A stretch of DNA of 14,460 bases from an uncultured Pelagibacteraceae bacterium (GCA_902557585.1 CACEBA010000016.1:1-14460); one strand, 5' to 3'; shown: positions 1 through 8,707, numbered from the stretch's first letter. Notes: generated by a model not told the origin, from the sequence alone. A program made the numbers and translations.

Positions 1-33
1 GAAAACCAGTTTGGAAAAATAAGTAGTGTTTAA
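1..33 (+). CDS. possible 3' end of an upstream gene (partial)
   Basis: Frame 1 is open from the window edge for ten codons (reading ENQFGKISSV) and ends at TAA 31-33. It would overlap the GTG start of the next gene by 8 bases, which suits the tight packing seen across the window. Ten codons are too few to recognise a family, and the frame could be open by chance. I list it only as a possible gene tail. Confidence 0.25.
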   Translation, partial: ENQFGKISSV

Positions 34-223
34 TAAAAAAAATATTTTAATTATTTTTTTTATATTCCTAGGAATGTTTATTATTTTTAATTTTAAAGAT
101 CATAATTTTAAAAGAGCTGTTGATGCATGCCTAGCTGCTAGCCAAAAATTATCAGAGACTAAAATTACTGATTTAGAAGAAGCTAGAAAGTTTTGTGAAA
201 AAAAAATTAAAGATAGCAAATAA
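26..223 (+). CDS. small membrane-anchored protein, 65 aa, unknown function
   Basis: I do not recognise the family. Residues 6-23 are a strongly hydrophobic stretch rich in I, F and L, preceded by two lysines, so the protein is probably a single-pass membrane protein or carries an uncleaved signal anchor. The remaining ~40 residues are charged and look helical, with two cysteines (C35 and C57) placed so that a helix-turn-helix could be joined by a disulfide outside the membrane. The start is GTG at 26; an ATG at 74 would cut off most of the hydrophobic segment and is less likely. The stop lies 2 bases before the next gene, so co-transcription with the CoA-binding protein is likely. Confidence 0.55.
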   Translation: MFNKKNILIIFFIFLGMFIIFNFKDHNFKRAVDACLAASQKLSETKITDLEEARKFCEKKIKDSK

Positions 224-225
224 AT

Positions 226-693
226 ATGAGAGATGAAGAAATAAAAGAGATTCTTAAAAATTCGAAAACTATTGCAATGATAGGTGTTAGTTCAGAAAAA
301 AAAGGTGAAGATAAAAAAAATTTAAAAAGAAAACCAGCAAACGTAGTTATGAAATATATGCAAGATTTTGGTTATAAAGTTTATCCAATAAATCCATTTG
401 CCGTGGGTGAAATTATAAATGGTGAAAAAGTTTGTGAAAGCTTGAAAAGCATTAATGATCAAATTGATATAGTAGATGTATTTCGACCATCAAATGAAAC
501 TCCAGGTATTGCAAAAGAAGCAGTCGAAAAAAAAGGTAATGTTCTTTGGCTACAATATGGAATTGAAAATGATGAGGCTGAAAAAATAGCTAAAGAAGCA
601 AATATTAAATACTTATCGAACAAGTGTATAAAACAAGAGTATCAAAGATTATTTTTAAAATCTAATCCAGTGTTCCCAGTTTTAAAAGATTAA
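226..693 (+). CDS. CoA-binding domain protein, YccU-like (COG1832 type)
   Basis: A 155-aa protein that fits the single-domain CoA-binding family related to the N-terminal nucleotide-binding domain of succinyl-CoA synthetase alpha. A Rossmann-type start is visible at residues 16-23 (IAMIGVSS), followed by the pattern KPANVVMKYMQDFGYKVYPI typical of this family. Near the C-terminus NKCIKQEYQRL (about residues 132-142) matches the family's conserved Cys-containing tail. There is no catalytic His loop or ligase domain, so it is probably a CoA- or nucleotide-binding accessory protein with no known reaction. The length is normal for the family. The start ATG lies 2 bases after the preceding stop, with no clear Shine-Dalgarno sequence. 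Confidence 0.85.
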   Translation: MRDEEIKEILKNSKTIAMIGVSSEKKGEDKKNLKRKPANVVMKYMQDFGYKVYPINPFAVGEIINGEKVCESLKSINDQIDIVDVFRPSNETPGIAKEAVEKKGNVLWLQYGIENDEAEKIAKEANIKYLSNKCIKQEYQRLFLKSNPVFPVLKD

Positions 694-748
694 CTTAGAT
701 GAAAATATTTCTTATTATACTCATCTGGATTACTAATCCCTCTTGATC

Positions 749-775
749 TTAAAATTTAAAGCATCTAAATTTTAA
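749..775 (+). repeat. A/T-only inverted repeat before the BT1-like transporter gene
   Basis: Two 10-base arms (749-758 and 766-775) are perfect reverse complements around a 7-base spacer (759-765). Both arms consist only of A and T. The repeat ends 13 bases before the ATG at 789. The stem has no G:C pair and no U-tract follows, so it is unlikely to be an intrinsic terminator for the upstream gene. It could be an operator, a weak leader hairpin, or chance in A+T-rich DNA. Confidence 0.3.
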
Positions 776-788
776 AATTGATATTTTT

Positions 789-2399
789 ATGAATAAAGTT
801 TTTAAATTTTTAGATGATACATTTTTAGACTTAGGTCGTCAGTTTAAATGGACCTATCTACCACCATTGATGGTTTATGTTGCAGCAGGCATCTCAGGTT
901 TAACAGGAATAGTAGGAACATTTTTTGTAAAAGATTATCTAAATTTATCAGCAGCCTTTCTTGCAGGATTAGGTTTTTGGGCAGGAATACCTTGGGCATT
1001 AAAAATGCCATTAGGACATTTGGTTGATTTAATTTGGGAAAGAAAAAATTACATGGTCTATTTTGGAGCAACGTTAATCGCTCTAAGTTTATTAATTATG
1101 TATGGCCTTATTATTCACACAGAAGACATGTCTCAAATTTATTCAGTAGAAACATGGTTTGTAATAAGTGTAATTTTAGCTCCTGTTGGTTACGTTGTTC
1201 AGGATGTAGTTGCAGATGCAATGACAGTTGAAGCGGTTCCTTTAACTAATGAAAAAGGACATCATTACAACAAGGATGAAATTAAAATCATGCATACAAC
1301 TATGCAGACGTTAGGTCGTTTTGCAATAATTGGTGGTACAGTTTTAGTCGCTTTAGTAAATGTAATTTTGTTTAGAGATGTAGAAAATTTAGAACAAGCA
1401 GATAAAATTCAATTATATGGAACAATTTATATTTATGCATTGATTATTCCGCTAGTCTCAATTCTTGGAGTTATTTTAGCAAATTATTTAAGGAATAAAA
1501 AAAATAAATATTTGAAATCAAAAGGATTAGAATTTGTAACTGAAAGAGGTAACGAGAAAACTAAAATTAATTGGTGGATACTAGGGGGGAGTTTAATTTT
1601 TGTAATTTTTACATTATCAGTTGGATCTTTTAATGTGCCTTTTGCGCAAGAAATAGTTTTTATTGGTTCCGTTGTAATTATTTTATTCTTAATGTTTAAA
1701 TTAATTAAAGAATTACCCGAAAATTTGAGATTAACAATTGTAGGAACTGCTGTAATTATATTTATTTTTAGAGCTATGCCTGGACCTGGACCAGGATTAA
1801 CTTGGTTTGAAATTGACCTTTTAGAATTTAACGAACAATTTTTTTCAATATTATCTCTGTTGGCCTCAATATTAACATTAGCCGGTATAGTATTGTTAAG
1901 ACCATTTATGGCTAACAATTCTATCGCTAAAATTATAGTGGTGTTAAGTATAGCTGGTGCTATTTTATTTTTACCAAGTGTTGGGATGTACTACGGTTTT
2001 CATAATTGGACATCTTCATTGACAGGTGGAATTGTTGATGCAAAATTTATTGCATTAATTAATACTGCTCTAGAATCTCCTTTAGGCCAAGTCTCAATGA
2101 TACCTTTGTTAGCTTGGATCGCTAAAAATGCACCTTCCCATTTAAAAGCAACATTTTTTGCTGTTTTTGCCTCTTTTACTAACCTTGCATTATCAGCAAG
2201 TGCATTAGGAACAAAATATTTAAATGAAATATTTACCGTTACAAGGGAAGTAAAAGATAAAGTTACAGGTGAAATTCAAACATCAGCTGATTACTCTGAA
2301 CTTGGGATTTTACTTATTGTTGTGACACTTTTGACATTAATTCTCCCAATAATTTTTGTAATTATTATAAATAAGAGTAAATATAAAACATCAGAATAA
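789..2399 (+). CDS. major facilitator, folate/biopterin transporter (BT1/FBT)-like
   Basis: A 536-aa integral membrane protein with about a dozen hydrophobic segments. Family cues I can see: GIPWALKMPLGHLVD at residues 66-80, matching the PW-x-K-P-x-x-G-x-x-x-D loop of BT1 carriers; the loop RAMPGPGPGLTWFEID from residue 328, in the place where BT1 proteins have a Pro/Gly-rich loop; and near the C-terminus APSHLKATFFAVFASFTNL, which resembles the CP-x-x-x-EAT-x-FA signature of folate/biopterin transporters. Known family substrates are folates and pterins, but many bacterial members are uncharacterised, so the substrate here is open. The gene is codirectional with the downstream tetrahydrofolate-dependent dehydrogenase, with a single short gene between them. 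No clear Shine-Dalgarno is seen before the ATG. Confidence 0.7.
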   Translation: MNKVFKFLDDTFLDLGRQFKWTYLPPLMVYVAAGISGLTGIVGTFFVKDYLNLSAAFLAGLGFWAGIPWALKMPLGHLVDLIWERKNYMVYFGATLIALSLLIMYGLIIHTEDMSQIYSVETWFVISVILAPVGYVVQDVVADAMTVEAVPLTNEKGHHYNKDEIKIMHTTMQTLGRFAIIGGTVLVALVNVILFRDVENLEQADKIQLYGTIYIYALIIPLVSILGVILANYLRNKKNKYLKSKGLEFVTERGNEKTKINWWILGGSLIFVIFTLSVGSFNVPFAQEIVFIGSVVIILFLMFKLIKELPENLRLTIVGTAVIIFIFRAMPGPGPGLTWFEIDLLEFNEQFFSILSLLASILTLAGIVLLRPFMANNSIAKIIVVLSIAGAILFLPSVGMYYGFHNWTSSLTGGIVDAKFIALINTALESPLGQVSMIPLLAWIAKNAPSHLKATFFAVFASFTNLALSASALGTKYLNEIFTVTREVKDKVTGEIQTSADYSELGILLIVVTLLTLILPIIFVIIINKSKYKTSE

Positions 2400-2411
2400 A
2401 TATTTCTTAAA

Positions 2412-2873
2412 ATGAAAAATATTTTTAAAGTACTAACCTTTCTTATAATCTCTATTTCTTTTTCAAATGCTGAATTACTTAATCCGAATAGCAATATAAA
2501 ACCAAAAGAAGTGGTAAAAATTCAGCTAAGTGGACTTCAGCAAAATGATCTTGAATTTAAGGATAGTGGCATTGAACAAACATGGAATTTTGCACACCCT
2601 AAAAATAAGAAAGTTACTGGACCTCTTAATAATTTTAAAATGATGATAAAAGGTGCTTCTTATCAAATGATGATTGATCACCTAAGTCACACAATAACCG
2701 AGGTTGGAAGCAGTAATAAATGGGCTCAATTTGAAGTAATTATACTTGATAAAAATAAAATTTATCACAAATTTAATTGGCAAGTTGAAAAGTATACTAT
2801 GGATGGAAATTTAAAAGATTGTTGGCTAACTACAATGGTATCAAGTCCAATCCCTCTTGGAAGCTCAATTTGA
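2412..2873 (+). CDS. exported small protein, DUF4864-like
   Basis: A 153-aa protein with a clear Sec signal peptide: basic start MKN, hydrophobic core to about residue 18, and a probable cut after SNA at residue 20. The mature part (WNFAHPKNKKVTGPLNNF, a stretch around MMIDHLSH, then WQVEKY and DCWLTTMVS) resembles DUF4864 proteins, which have a small NTF2/SnoaL-like fold and no known reaction. I judge this from the pattern of conserved segments only. There is one cysteine in the mature protein, so no internal disulfide. It starts 12 bases after the transporter gene and ends 55 bases before the dehydrogenase gene, so it is probably in the same transcription unit. A periplasmic location is likely; the function is unknown. 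Confidence 0.6.
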   Translation: MKNIFKVLTFLIISISFSNAELLNPNSNIKPKEVVKIQLSGLQQNDLEFKDSGIEQTWNFAHPKNKKVTGPLNNFKMMIKGASYQMMIDHLSHTITEVGSSNKWAQFEVIILDKNKIYHKFNWQVEKYTMDGNLKDCWLTTMVSSPIPLGSSI

Positions 2874-2892
2874 TTATTAAGATACATTTTTG

Positions 2893-2909
2893 TTTCGTAT
2901 TTAACGAAA
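2893..2909 (+). promoter_or_regulatory. inverted repeat in the leader of the dehydrogenase operon
   Basis: TTTCGT (2893-2898) and ACGAAA (2904-2909) form a perfect 6-base dyad around a 5-base spacer, in the 55-base gap before the ATG at 2929. No U-tract follows, so it is not a standard terminator. It could be an operator for the dehydrogenase-ETF genes or a small leader hairpin. A promoter cannot be placed with confidence. Confidence 0.3.
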
Positions 2910-2928
2910 ATTTAGTAGAAATCGCTCA

Positions 2929-5361
2929 ATGAAAACAAAAACTAAAGTTGTAGTAGTTGGTGGTGGGGTTGTAGGAGTTAGTGCACTTTATCATTTAGCA
3001 AAAAAAGGTTGGTCCGATGTCGTCTTAGTTGAAAGAAAAGAGTTAACTTCAGGATCTACTTGGCATGCAGCTGGCCTATTGCCTTTATTTAATATGAGTT
3101 ACTCAGTGGGACAACTTCATAAATATGCTGTTGACCTATATAAAACTTTAGAGGAAGAGACAGGAAAAAATGTAGGATTCAGTGTTGTATCAAATATTCG
3201 ATTAGCCAGTACAAAAGATAGAATGGACGAGTACCATCAATATGCAGGTGTAGCACAAACAATCGGTGTTGATGTAAAATTTTTAACACCAGATCAAGTA
3301 AAAGAAATTTGGCCTCTATGTCATACAGATGATTTGGTTGGAGCAATTCAACATCCTGAAGATGGATATATTCAGCCTGCTGATTTAACACAAGCAATGG
3401 CAACTGGAGCAAGAAATAGAGGAGCAGAAATTTATAGAAATACAGCTGTAATCGGAATTAAACAAACTAAAGATGGCTGGGTTGTAGAGACAGATAAAGG
3501 ATCTATAGAATGTGAACATGTAATTTCATGTTCTGGTAATTTTGCAAGACAAACTGGTGAGATGGTTGGTTTAGATATACCTGTTATTCCAGTAGAGCAT
3601 CAATATATTGTAACAGAACCACATCCAGAGATTCAAAAAAGAAAAAAAGAAGGTCTTCCAGAAATGGGAGTTTTAAGAGATAGTGATAGTCGATGGTATA
3701 TGAGAGAAGAAGCAGGTGGATTAATATTAGGACCTTATGAAGACGGGGCTCCAGCTTGTTATGTAGAGGGTCCGTCAAAAAATTCTGAGTACGAGTTGTT
3801 TCAAGAAGATCTTGATAGACTAGCTCCTCATATAGAAGGGGCAATTCATCGTGTACCAGCATTCGGTGAGGTTGGTGTAAAAAAAGTTTATAATGGTGCA
3901 ATTTGTTATACTCCCGATGGAAATCCAATAGTTGGTCCAGCATGGGGATTAAAAAATTTTTGGATTAATGAAGGTCATAGTTTTGGAATAACTGCTGCAG
4001 GTGGAGCTGGTTGGCAATTAGCAGAGTGGATTGTAGATGGTGAACCTACTATTGATATGCTTGGAGTTGAACCAAGACGTTATGGAAATTATGCAACTAA
4101 ATCTTACTTAAAAGCTAAAAATGAAGAAGCATATAGTCATGTATTTATAACCCATTATCCAGATGAAGAGAGACCAGCAGCTCGACCATTAAGAACAGCC
4201 CCTTGTTACGAAAGAATGAAAAATTTAGGTGCAGTTTTTGGACAAAAATTTGGCTGGGAAAGACCAAACTTTTTTGCAACAGATGGAATGGAACAAAAAG
4301 ATGATTGGTCATTTAGACGTTCTAAGTGGTTCGATGCTATCAAAAAAGAGTGTCAAAATGTTAAGCAAAATGTTGGTTTATTAGATATGACCGCGTTTGC
4401 AAAATGTAGAATAAGAGGACCTAAAGCTGAAGAATTTTTAGATTTCCTGGTAGCAAATAAATTACCTAAAAAAATTGGTAGAATAAATTTATGTCACGCT
4501 TTGAATACTAAAGGTGGTGTTCATTCTGAATTTACTATTATGAAAGAGGCTGAAAATTGTTATTACCTTGTTTCTGCAGGGGCGAATTTAAGATTAGATC
4601 ATGATTGGATACAAAAATGGATGCCAAATGATGGCTCAGTTATATTTGAAGATCTAACCAATAGTACAGGCGTACTTGTAGTTGCTGGTCCAAAAGCTAG
4701 GGATTTAATGCAAAAAGTTTCCACAGATGATTTTTCGAATGAAAATTTTAAATGGCTAACAGCTAAAAAGGTAAATGTTGGTTACGCTCCAGTTAATGCG
4801 ATGAGAGTAAATTTTGTTGGTGAACTAGGTTGGGAATTACATCACCCAATTGAGTATCAAAATCATATTTTTGATAAATTAATGGATGCAGGCAAGGATT
4901 TAGGAATTAAACCTTTTGGCATAAGAGCCATGAACAGTCTAAGATTGGAAAAATCATACAAATTAGTAGGTACTGAATTATCAATTGAATACTCACCTTA
5001 CGAGTCTGGTTTAGATAGATTTATTCATCCAAATAAAGGAAATTTTGTTGGATTAGAGGCATTAAACAAGTGGAGGGAGAAAGGATTTGATAACAAATTA
5101 GTAACTCTAGAAGTACATAATACAAAAGATGCAGATGTCTTGGGTAATAACCCTATATATAAAGATAGCAAGGTTGTTGGAAGAGCAACTGGGGGAGAGT
5201 TTGGTTTTAGATTGGATAAATCGATAGCGTTAGCAATGGTTAAACCTGATTTTGCAAACGTAGGCGACAAATTACAAGTTGATATCTTGGGAGAAATGTA
5301 TGACGCTACGGTATTAGAAGAAAGCCCTTACGATACGGAAAATAATTTATTGAGAGCATAA
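2929..5361 (+). CDS. dimethylglycine/sarcosine dehydrogenase family, FAD + GcvT-like folate domains
   Basis: An 810-aa two-part enzyme. Residues 1-~370 are a DAO-type FAD oxidoreductase: the dinucleotide motif GGGVVG is at 11-16, the ribose-binding E is at 35, and [10 protein letters not shown] is at 41-50. H46 matches the histidine that holds FAD covalently in dimethylglycine and sarcosine dehydrogenases. After a linking domain, residues ~430-810 are a glycine-cleavage T-protein-like folate domain ([22 protein letters not shown], then GTELS and YESGLD). The expected reaction is oxidative N-demethylation of dimethylglycine or sarcosine, with the carbon leaving as 5,10-methylene-tetrahydrofolate and electrons going to ETF. 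The sequence alone does not settle which amine is used. The stop overlaps the etfB start by one base (TAATG), and ETF and ETF-QO follow, which fits an ETF-linked dehydrogenase. The length is normal for the family. Confidence 0.9.
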   Translation: MKTKTKVVVVGGGVVGVSALYHLAKKGWSDVVLVERKELTSGSTWHAAGLLPLFNMSYSVGQLHKYAVDLYKTLEEETGKNVGFSVVSNIRLASTKDRMDEYHQYAGVAQTIGVDVKFLTPDQVKEIWPLCHTDDLVGAIQHPEDGYIQPADLTQAMATGARNRGAEIYRNTAVIGIKQTKDGWVVETDKGSIECEHVISCSGNFARQTGEMVGLDIPVIPVEHQYIVTEPHPEIQKRKKEGLPEMGVLRDSDSRWYMREEAGGLILGPYEDGAPACYVEGPSKNSEYELFQEDLDRLAPHIEGAIHRVPAFGEVGVKKVYNGAICYTPDGNPIVGPAWGLKNFWINEGHSFGITAAGGAGWQLAEWIVDGEPTIDMLGVEPRRYGNYATKSYLKAKNEEAYSHVFITHYPDEERPAARPLRTAPCYERMKNLGAVFGQKFGWERPNFFATDGMEQKDDWSFRRSKWFDAIKKECQNVKQNVGLLDMTAFAKCRIRGPKAEEFLDFLVANKLPKKIGRINLCHALNTKGGVHSEFTIMKEAENCYYLVSAGANLRLDHDWIQKWMPNDGSVIFEDLTNSTGVLVVAGPKARDLMQKVSTDDFSNENFKWLTAKKVNVGYAPVNAMRVNFVGELGWELHHPIEYQNHIFDKLMDAGKDLGIKPFGIRAMNSLRLEKSYKLVGTELSIEYSPYESGLDRFIHPNKGNFVGLEALNKWREKGFDNKLVTLEVHNTKDADVLGNNPIYKDSKVVGRATGGEFGFRLDKSIALAMVKPDFANVGDKLQVDILGEMYDATVLEESPYDTENNLLRA

Positions 5362-6110
5362 TGAAAATTTTAGTAGCTGTAAAAAGAGTAATTGATTACA
5401 ACGTCCAAATTAGAGTTAAAGAAGACGGATCAGGTGTAGTCACAGATAATGTTAAAATGTCAACTAACCCACCTGATGATAACGCTATTGAGGAAGCAGT
5501 TAAAATTAAAGAGTCTGGGAAAGCAACAGAAATTGTTGCAGTAACAGTGGGTGAAGCGAAAGCTCAAGAAACAGTCAGGAAAGCTTTAGCAGTCGGAGCT
5601 GATAGAGGCATTCATGTAAAAACAGATGGTATTTTAGAACCTTTGGCTGTTTCTAAAATTTTACAGAAAATTGTAGATAAAGAAAAACCAGATTTAGTTT
5701 TTATGGGCAAGCAAGCAATTGATGATGATTGCAATCAAACTGGACAAATGTTGAGTGCTTTATTAAATTGGCCACAAGCAACTTTTGCGTCAAATATAGA
5801 AGTAAAAGATAATTCTTTAGAGGTTACTAGAGAAATTGATGAAGGTCTTGAAACTGTTGAGATTAATATCCCAGCTATAGTCACCTGTGATCTTAGACTA
5901 AATGAACCTAGATATGCATCATTGCCAAATATTATGAAAGCAAAGAAGAAACCTATAGAAGAAATAAATGTTTCAGATTTAGGAATTGATATTACTGCGA
6001 GAGTTGAGCAATTAAAAGTTGAAGAACCACCAAAAAGAAAAGCAGGAATTAAAGTAGCAAATGTTGCAGAACTAGTTCAAAAATTAAAAAACGAGGCAAA
6101 AGTTATATAA
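5361..6110 (+). CDS. etfB: electron transfer flavoprotein beta subunit
   Basis: A 249-aa ETF beta subunit of the mitochondrial/proteobacterial type. [16 protein letters not shown] (36-51) lies in the region that binds the structural AMP. The family signature [20 protein letters not shown] is at 155-174. [18 protein letters not shown] (180-197) is nearly the same as the recognition loop of human ETF beta, which inserts a leucine into partner dehydrogenases; L188 is the matching residue. With EtfA it forms the soluble FAD/AMP heterodimer that takes electrons from the dehydrogenase just upstream and passes them to ETF-QO downstream. It has one-base TAATG overlaps at both ends, so translational coupling within the operon is very likely. 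Confidence 0.97.
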   Translation: MKILVAVKRVIDYNVQIRVKEDGSGVVTDNVKMSTNPPDDNAIEEAVKIKESGKATEIVAVTVGEAKAQETVRKALAVGADRGIHVKTDGILEPLAVSKILQKIVDKEKPDLVFMGKQAIDDDCNQTGQMLSALLNWPQATFASNIEVKDNSLEVTREIDEGLETVEINIPAIVTCDLRLNEPRYASLPNIMKAKKKPIEEINVSDLGIDITARVEQLKVEEPPKRKAGIKVANVAELVQKLKNEAKVI

Positions 6111-7063
6111 TGGCAGTCTTACTTATAGCAGAGCACAATAATAAAGAATTAAGGCCTTTCACATTAAATGCTGCAACAGCCGCATCCCAAATTGATGATG
6201 AGGTTCATGCAGTCATTATTGGTCAAAATAGTGAGCCTGCTGCTAAAAAACTATCTGAATTACCAATAGTTAAAAAAGTAATTAGTATAGAAGCACCACA
6301 TTATGAAAACTTTACTGCAGAAAATTTTGCACCAGTAATAATTAAACTTGCTGAAAATTATTCTCACATAATTTGTTCTGCAAATACATTTGGTAAAAAC
6401 TTAATGCCAAGAATTGCAGCTCATCTAGATACTTCTCAAGTCAGCGATATAATAAAAGTAATTTCACCTGATACTTTCGTAAGACCTATTTATGCAGGAA
6501 ATGCCTTTGCTACAGTGAAAACAAATGATGCAAAGAAATGCGTCACAATAAGACCTACATCTTTTGAACCTTGTGAAAGTTCTGGTGGAACTGCAATAAT
6601 TGAAAAAGGTGAAGCAGCAGAAGAATTTTCAAATACAAAATTTATTAAGAGGGAAGAAATTAAATCTGATAGACCGGAACTAGGAACTGCAAGAATTGTT
6701 GTTTCAGGGGGCAGAGGGATGCAGAGTGGAGATAATTTTAAATTAATAACAGATGTTGCAGATAAACTAGGAGCAGCTATTGGTGCATCAAGAGCTGCCG
6801 TAGATGCAGGCTATATTAGTAATGACCATCAAGTTGGTCAAACTGGAAAAGTAGTTGTGCCAGATTTATACATTGCGATTGGAATTTCAGGTGCAATCCA
6901 GCATTTAGCGGGAATGAAAGAAAGTAAAGTAATTGTCGCAATCAACAAAGACGGAGAGGCTCCAATATTTAGTGTTGCAGATTATGGCTTGGAAGCCGAT
7001 TTATTTGAGGCACTTCCTCAGTTCATGGAAGAGTTGAACAAATTAAACACTATACAAAAATAA
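6110..7063 (+). CDS. etfA: electron transfer flavoprotein alpha subunit
   Basis: A 317-aa ETF alpha subunit of normal length. The C-terminal FAD-binding domain carries the family signature from residue 251 to 279 (PDLYIAIGISGAIQHLAGM, then VIVAIN). Before it are SGGRGMQSGDNF and GASRAAVDAGY, the expected flavin-contact segments. It binds the redox-active FAD of the ETF heterodimer. The start codon shares a base with the etfB stop, which suits 1:1 production of the two subunits. It ends 23 bases before the ETF-QO gene. Confidence 0.97.
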   Translation: MAVLLIAEHNNKELRPFTLNAATAASQIDDEVHAVIIGQNSEPAAKKLSELPIVKKVISIEAPHYENFTAENFAPVIIKLAENYSHIICSANTFGKNLMPRIAAHLDTSQVSDIIKVISPDTFVRPIYAGNAFATVKTNDAKKCVTIRPTSFEPCESSGGTAIIEKGEAAEEFSNTKFIKREEIKSDRPELGTARIVVSGGRGMQSGDNFKLITDVADKLGAAIGASRAAVDAGYISNDHQVGQTGKVVVPDLYIAIGISGAIQHLAGMKESKVIVAINKDGEAPIFSVADYGLEADLFEALPQFMEELNKLNTIQK

Positions 7064-7086
7064 TCCTTACAGTTAAAAACTAGTTA

Positions 7087-8706
7087 ATGTCTAGGGAATC
7101 AATGGAATATGATGTTGTTATTGTTGGTGGTGGACCATCAGGTTTATCAACAGCTATAAAATTAAAACAATTAGACTCAAATTTAAATGTTTGTTTACTT
7201 GAGAAAGCATCAGAAATTGGAGCGCATATTCTAAGTGGTAATGTTTTTGAAACACGCGCATTAGATGAATTATTACCTAATTGGAGAGAATTAAATTCAC
7301 CAATAAAGACTAAGGTGACAAAAGAAAAATTTTTATTTTTAGGAAAAACAAAATCATTGAGCTGGCCAACTTGGTTACTTCCTGCAGTACAACAAAACCA
7401 TAAAAATTATATTATTAGTTTAGCAAATTTATGTAGATGGCTTGCTGAGCAAGCAGAAAACTTAGGTGTAGAAATTTTTCCAGGATTTCCAGCTAGTGAG
7501 GTTTTATATAATGATGATGGATCCGTAAAAGGAGTTGCTACTCAAGATATGGGCATAGATAAGGAAGGAAATAAAAAGGATAGTTTTGAACCAGGCATAG
7601 AACTTTTAGGAAAAGTTACAGTTTTTGCTGAGGGTTGCAGAGGACATCTTGGAAAAGAATTAATTCAAAAATTTGAGTTAAATAAAGGAAAAGATCCTCA
7701 ACAATATGGAATAGGGTTTAAAGAAATTTGGGAAATAGATGAAAAAAACCATGAAGAAGGTCTTGTTATGCATACAGCTGGATGGCCATTAGATAATAGT
7801 ACTTATGGAGGAAGCTTCATGTATCATGCTGAAAATAAGCAGATCTTTTTAGGATACGTAATAGGTCTAGATTATAAAAACCCTCATTTATCACCCTATG
7901 ATGAGTTTCAAAGATTTAAAACTCATCCAGCTATCAGAAAGATTGTAGAAGGTGGAAAAAGAATTTCATATGGCGCGAGAGCTTTAATTGAAGGTGGTTT
8001 TCAGAGTTTACCTAAGATGTTTATGCCAGGAGCATTGCTAGTTGGATGTGATGCAGGAACTTTAAATATGCCGAAAATCAAAGGTTCTCACACAGCTATG
8101 AAAAGTGGAATGATAGCTGCTGAAACTATAAATGAGCATATAAAAGATAATAAAGATTTATCTATTTTTGAGCAAAAATTTAAAAGTAGTTGGCTTTATA
8201 AAGAATTGTTTGAAGCAAGAAATGTAAAACCTAGTTTTAGTTGGGGATTAATTTTAGGAATAATATTTACAGGAATTGACCAAATTTTATTTAGAGGAAA
8301 AATGCCTTTTACCCTTAAGCATAAACACGCAGATCATGAAACTTTAAAACCAGCTAAAGATATGCCCAAAATAGATTATCCAAAATACGATAATGTTTTA
8401 ACTTTTGATAAAACAAGTTCAGTTTATTTGACTGGGACAAATCATGCAGATAATCAGCCAGTTCACTTAAAACTTAAAGATCCCAATTTACCAATTAATT
8501 ATACTTTAGAAAAATTTGATGAACCTGCTCAAAGATATTGTCCGGCAGGTGTTTATGAAATCCAAAAAGAAGCTGATATAAACAAATTTGTAATTAATTC
8601 TCAAAATTGTATTCATTGTAAGACTTGCGACATAAAAGAACCATCACAAAATATTATTTGGGTAACGCCTGAGGGTGGTGGTGGACCTAAATATGGTAAT
8701 ATGTAA
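7087..8706 (+). CDS. electron transfer flavoprotein:ubiquinone oxidoreductase (ETF-QO)
   Basis: A 539-aa membrane-associated flavo-iron-sulfur protein that oxidises reduced ETF and reduces ubiquinone. The FAD dinucleotide motif VGGGPSG is at residues 13-19 with the acidic residue E39 at the end of the second strand, followed by GAHILSG. The C-terminal ferredoxin-like part has four cysteines, C485, C508, C511 and C514, as needed for the [4Fe-4S] cluster (NCIHCKTCDIK), followed by the typical VTPEGGGGPKY end. The length is normal. ATG at 7087 is used here; an ATG five codons later (7102) would also leave the FAD motif intact. No Shine-Dalgarno is visible. It is last in the dehydrogenase-ETF operon and ends one base from the convergent DUF2237 gene. 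Confidence 0.96.
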   Translation: MSRESMEYDVVIVGGGPSGLSTAIKLKQLDSNLNVCLLEKASEIGAHILSGNVFETRALDELLPNWRELNSPIKTKVTKEKFLFLGKTKSLSWPTWLLPAVQQNHKNYIISLANLCRWLAEQAENLGVEIFPGFPASEVLYNDDGSVKGVATQDMGIDKEGNKKDSFEPGIELLGKVTVFAEGCRGHLGKELIQKFELNKGKDPQQYGIGFKEIWEIDEKNHEEGLVMHTAGWPLDNSTYGGSFMYHAENKQIFLGYVIGLDYKNPHLSPYDEFQRFKTHPAIRKIVEGGKRISYGARALIEGGFQSLPKMFMPGALLVGCDAGTLNMPKIKGSHTAMKSGMIAAETINEHIKDNKDLSIFEQKFKSSWLYKELFEARNVKPSFSWGLILGIIFTGIDQILFRGKMPFTLKHKHADHETLKPAKDMPKIDYPKYDNVLTFDKTSSVYLTGTNHADNQPVHLKLKDPNLPINYTLEKFDEPAQRYCPAGVYEIQKEADINKFVINSQNCIHCKTCDIKEPSQNIIWVTPEGGGGPKYGNM

Positions 8707-8707
8707 A

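Noticed and set aside
1776..1794. PGPGPG run in the transporter as a repeat insertion
   Set aside because: It falls in a loop where BT1-family proteins are normally Pro/Gly-rich and the frame is intact.
1484..1918. 144-codon minus-strand frame inside the transporter gene
   Set aside because: Antisense to a well-supported membrane protein; its translation has no family features and mirrors the hydrophobic codon pattern of the real gene.
2874..2928. Glycine riboswitch before the dehydrogenase gene, as seen before some SAR11 one-carbon genes
   Set aside because: The gap is only 55 bases, too short for the aptamer, and none of its conserved G-rich segments are present.
3179..3943. Open frames on the minus strand inside the dehydrogenase gene
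   Set aside because: They are shadows of a strongly conserved 810-aa coding frame, with low-complexity Leu/His-rich translations and no recognisable features.
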